Assembly (NCBI RefSeq): GCF_000223215.1
Contig: NC_017243.1
Span: 1-64,000 of the forward strand
DNA length: 64,000 nucleotides
Direction: 5' to 3'
Source of the DNA: Brachyspira intermedia PWS/A
GTDB taxonomy: Bacteria; Spirochaetota; Brachyspiria; Brachyspirales; Brachyspiraceae
Each line of letters opens with the position of its first letter. Position 1 is the first letter of the stretch. Under the pieces are notes generated by a model. The model did not search any database. It was not told the DNA's origin and saw nothing but the letters and a program-made list of their open reading frames with translations. A program made the translations under genes and the position numbers. This document shows positions 63,042-64,000 of this stretch, piece by piece.

Positions 63042-63440
63042 ATGATTAAAAAAATAATATCAGAAATATGGGAAAAAATCAAAAAATACAGAGCTGCTAT
63101 TATTATGTATTTAGTTATGCTTGCAGTAAGCATAGTAAGTGATATTTTCTTTGGAGGCTTTAATATTCTAAAATATATTTCTTATGCAGTATTGCTCACT
63201 ATCTTTATAATTATAATGATAATATATAAAGATAAGATTAAAGAAACTATAGATAATTTAGAAGATAAAATTGACAGCTGTATTAATAAGCAATATTTAT
63301 TAGATAAAGGCAATAATAGAGAAGAATTAATTTATAATTTAAGTAATTTACAAGAAGAAATAAAAAAAGATATAGTTAATAATTTAGATAATATAAATAA
63401 TCCTAAAATAGAAGTAAAAATTACAGATGAAAAGAATTAA
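63042..63440 (+). CDS. Membrane protein of the lysis cassette (second holin-like)
   Basis: 132 residues with two membrane helices (AAIIMYLVMLAVSIVSDIFF and ISYAVLLTIFIIIMIIY) followed by a coiled-coil-prone C-terminus (DKIKETIDNLEDKIDSCINK). It could be a second holin or an antiholin. It starts three bases after the Rz-like gene and overlaps the start of the small lipoprotein gene by 14 bases. Confidence 0.55.
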   Translation: MIKKIISEIWEKIKKYRAAIIMYLVMLAVSIVSDIFFGGFNILKYISYAVLLTIFIIIMIIYKDKIKETIDNLEDKIDSCINKQYLLDKGNNREELIYNLSNLQEEIKKDIVNNLDNINNPKIEVKITDEKN

Positions 63441-63588
63441 ATATTTAATACTAATGGTTATATTTTTAGTAAGCTGTACTGCTAAATATATAACCATACC
63501 ATTATCACAGCCGCCTAGTTTTTATAAACCTAATAATAATATAAATACAAGTAAAGAACTTATTAAAGAATATCAAAAAGTATTATAA
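63427..63588 (+). CDS. Small lipoprotein, putative outer-membrane spanin (Rz1-like)
   Basis: 53 residues: a signal peptide MKRIKYLILMVIFLVSC with lipobox LVSC (Cys17), then the short mature chain beginning TAKYITIPLSQPPSFYKP. The small size, lipobox and Pro-rich start are the marks of Rz1 o-spanins, which with an Rz-type protein join and disrupt the outer membrane. It overlaps the preceding gene by 14 bases in another frame. Confidence 0.6.
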   Translation: MKRIKYLILMVIFLVSCTAKYITIPLSQPPSFYKPNNNINTSKELIKEYQKVL

Positions 63589-63660
63589 AAATATCAGAAT
63601 GGCAGATTTGGTATAATATACAGATAGGAAGTAATTACTATAAAATAAGAGGCAGTAATA

Positions 63661-64000
63661 ATGGCACCTAAAAGCAACATAGATAAACTTGATAAAAAAA
63701 CAAAAGAAGAAATTATAGAACTTTTGCAAGACAGTACGGTAAGATATATTGATATTGCTAATATTATCAATGAGAAATTGGGAAAAAAAGCAGTATCAAA
63801 ATCTGGTATATCAAGATATAAAAAAAGATTTGATAATTTATTGGATAAGAAAAAAGAAATAGAGGCAATAGCTTCAGCTTGGAAAGATAAAACAGGCGAT
63901 GAATTAGGCAATATTTTAGGCAAGCAGACTATGGAAGAAATAAGAATGCTTATCTATGATTTTGTAGGTTCATTGCAGGAGATACAAAACAGCGAGGTAG
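63661..64000 (+). CDS. Mu gp27-like (DUF3486) small terminase subunit, partial
   Basis: The first 113 residues of a gene cut by the window end. APKSNIDKLDKKTKEEIIEL, QDSTVRYIDIANIINEKLGK and SKSGISRYKKRFDNLL match the DUF3486/Mu gp27 N-terminus, a helix-turn-helix DNA-binding domain thought to be the small terminase of Mu-like phages. In Mu the large terminase gene follows, beyond this window. Confidence 0.7.
   Translation, partial: MAPKSNIDKLDKKTKEEIIELLQDSTVRYIDIANIINEKLGKKAVSKSGISRYKKRFDNLLDKKKEIEAIASAWKDKTGDELGNILGKQTMEEIRMLIYDFVGSLQEIQNSEV

Overview
The window looks like chromosomal DNA of a Brachyspira-type spirochaete. The DNA is very AT-rich and many secreted proteins carry spirochaetal lipoboxes. 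At 35.6-38.9 kb there is a run of four paralogous NlpA-type lipoproteins matching the known Brachyspira blpGFEA (BmpB) locus, next to metNI. The species cannot be settled from the sequence alone.

Layout. 0-2.6 kb: two OmpA-domain lipoproteins and a HEAT-repeat protein. 2.9-8.5 kb: a DUF4145 gene between direct repeats, tsaC/sua5, a degenerate receiver-GGDEF protein, an EamA transporter, a ferritin-like/VIT1 metal transporter and two small envelope proteins. 9-15.4 kb: argS; a 1 kb non-coding region with DnaA-box-like sites; a degenerate kinase plus a membrane LuxR regulator; flgM; rsmI, which seems to use an ATT start; and a non-coding stretch with three parS-like palindromes. The DnaA-box and parS sites together suggest a replication/segregation origin region, although dnaA is not in the window. 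15.4-24.4 kb: TonB-like protein, iron-type alcohol dehydrogenase, a three-gene HEPN-like / unknown / SecB-like cassette (SecB-like gene frameshifted), AGCS symporter, TPR protein, folD, EamA half-transporter. 24.9-32.5 kb: NfeD/ClpP-class protease, UDP-xylose-synthase-type epimerase, a lipoprotein, copA and a DUF4405 protein. 32.8-38.9 kb: metN-metI, a lactate/malate dehydrogenase and the four blp lipoproteins, the second apparently switched off by a T-tract. 39-44.4 kb: a leftward operon with a mannose-family PTS (EIIC, EIID, EIIB, EIIA), an RpiR regulator, murQ and a serine hydrolase, probably for uptake and breakdown of an amino sugar such as MurNAc; two identical palindromic operators lie upstream. 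45-59.6 kb: two tandem MATE pumps, a UvrD/PcrA helicase, three related small membrane proteins, an oligopeptide-binding lipoprotein, one tRNA-Met, a flavodoxin/ferredoxin protein, an Fpg-like protein and purA. 59.2-64 kb: a truncated TPR gene, then phage-type genes (DUF2513, DUF2806, GH19 endolysin, XhlA-like, holin, spanin pair, Mu gp27-like small terminase) that run off the window.

Ten copies of an undocumented-looking mosaic palindromic repeat lie between genes. They are built from three modules: CGCACGG/CCGTGCG hairpins, TTGGGYGGG boxes and AAAGGGYGGG/CCCRCCCTTT palindromes. Two copies have collapsed into perfect G-quadruplex motifs. These repeats, the HEPN-SecB cassette and the parS/DnaA-box region are the observations most worth following up.
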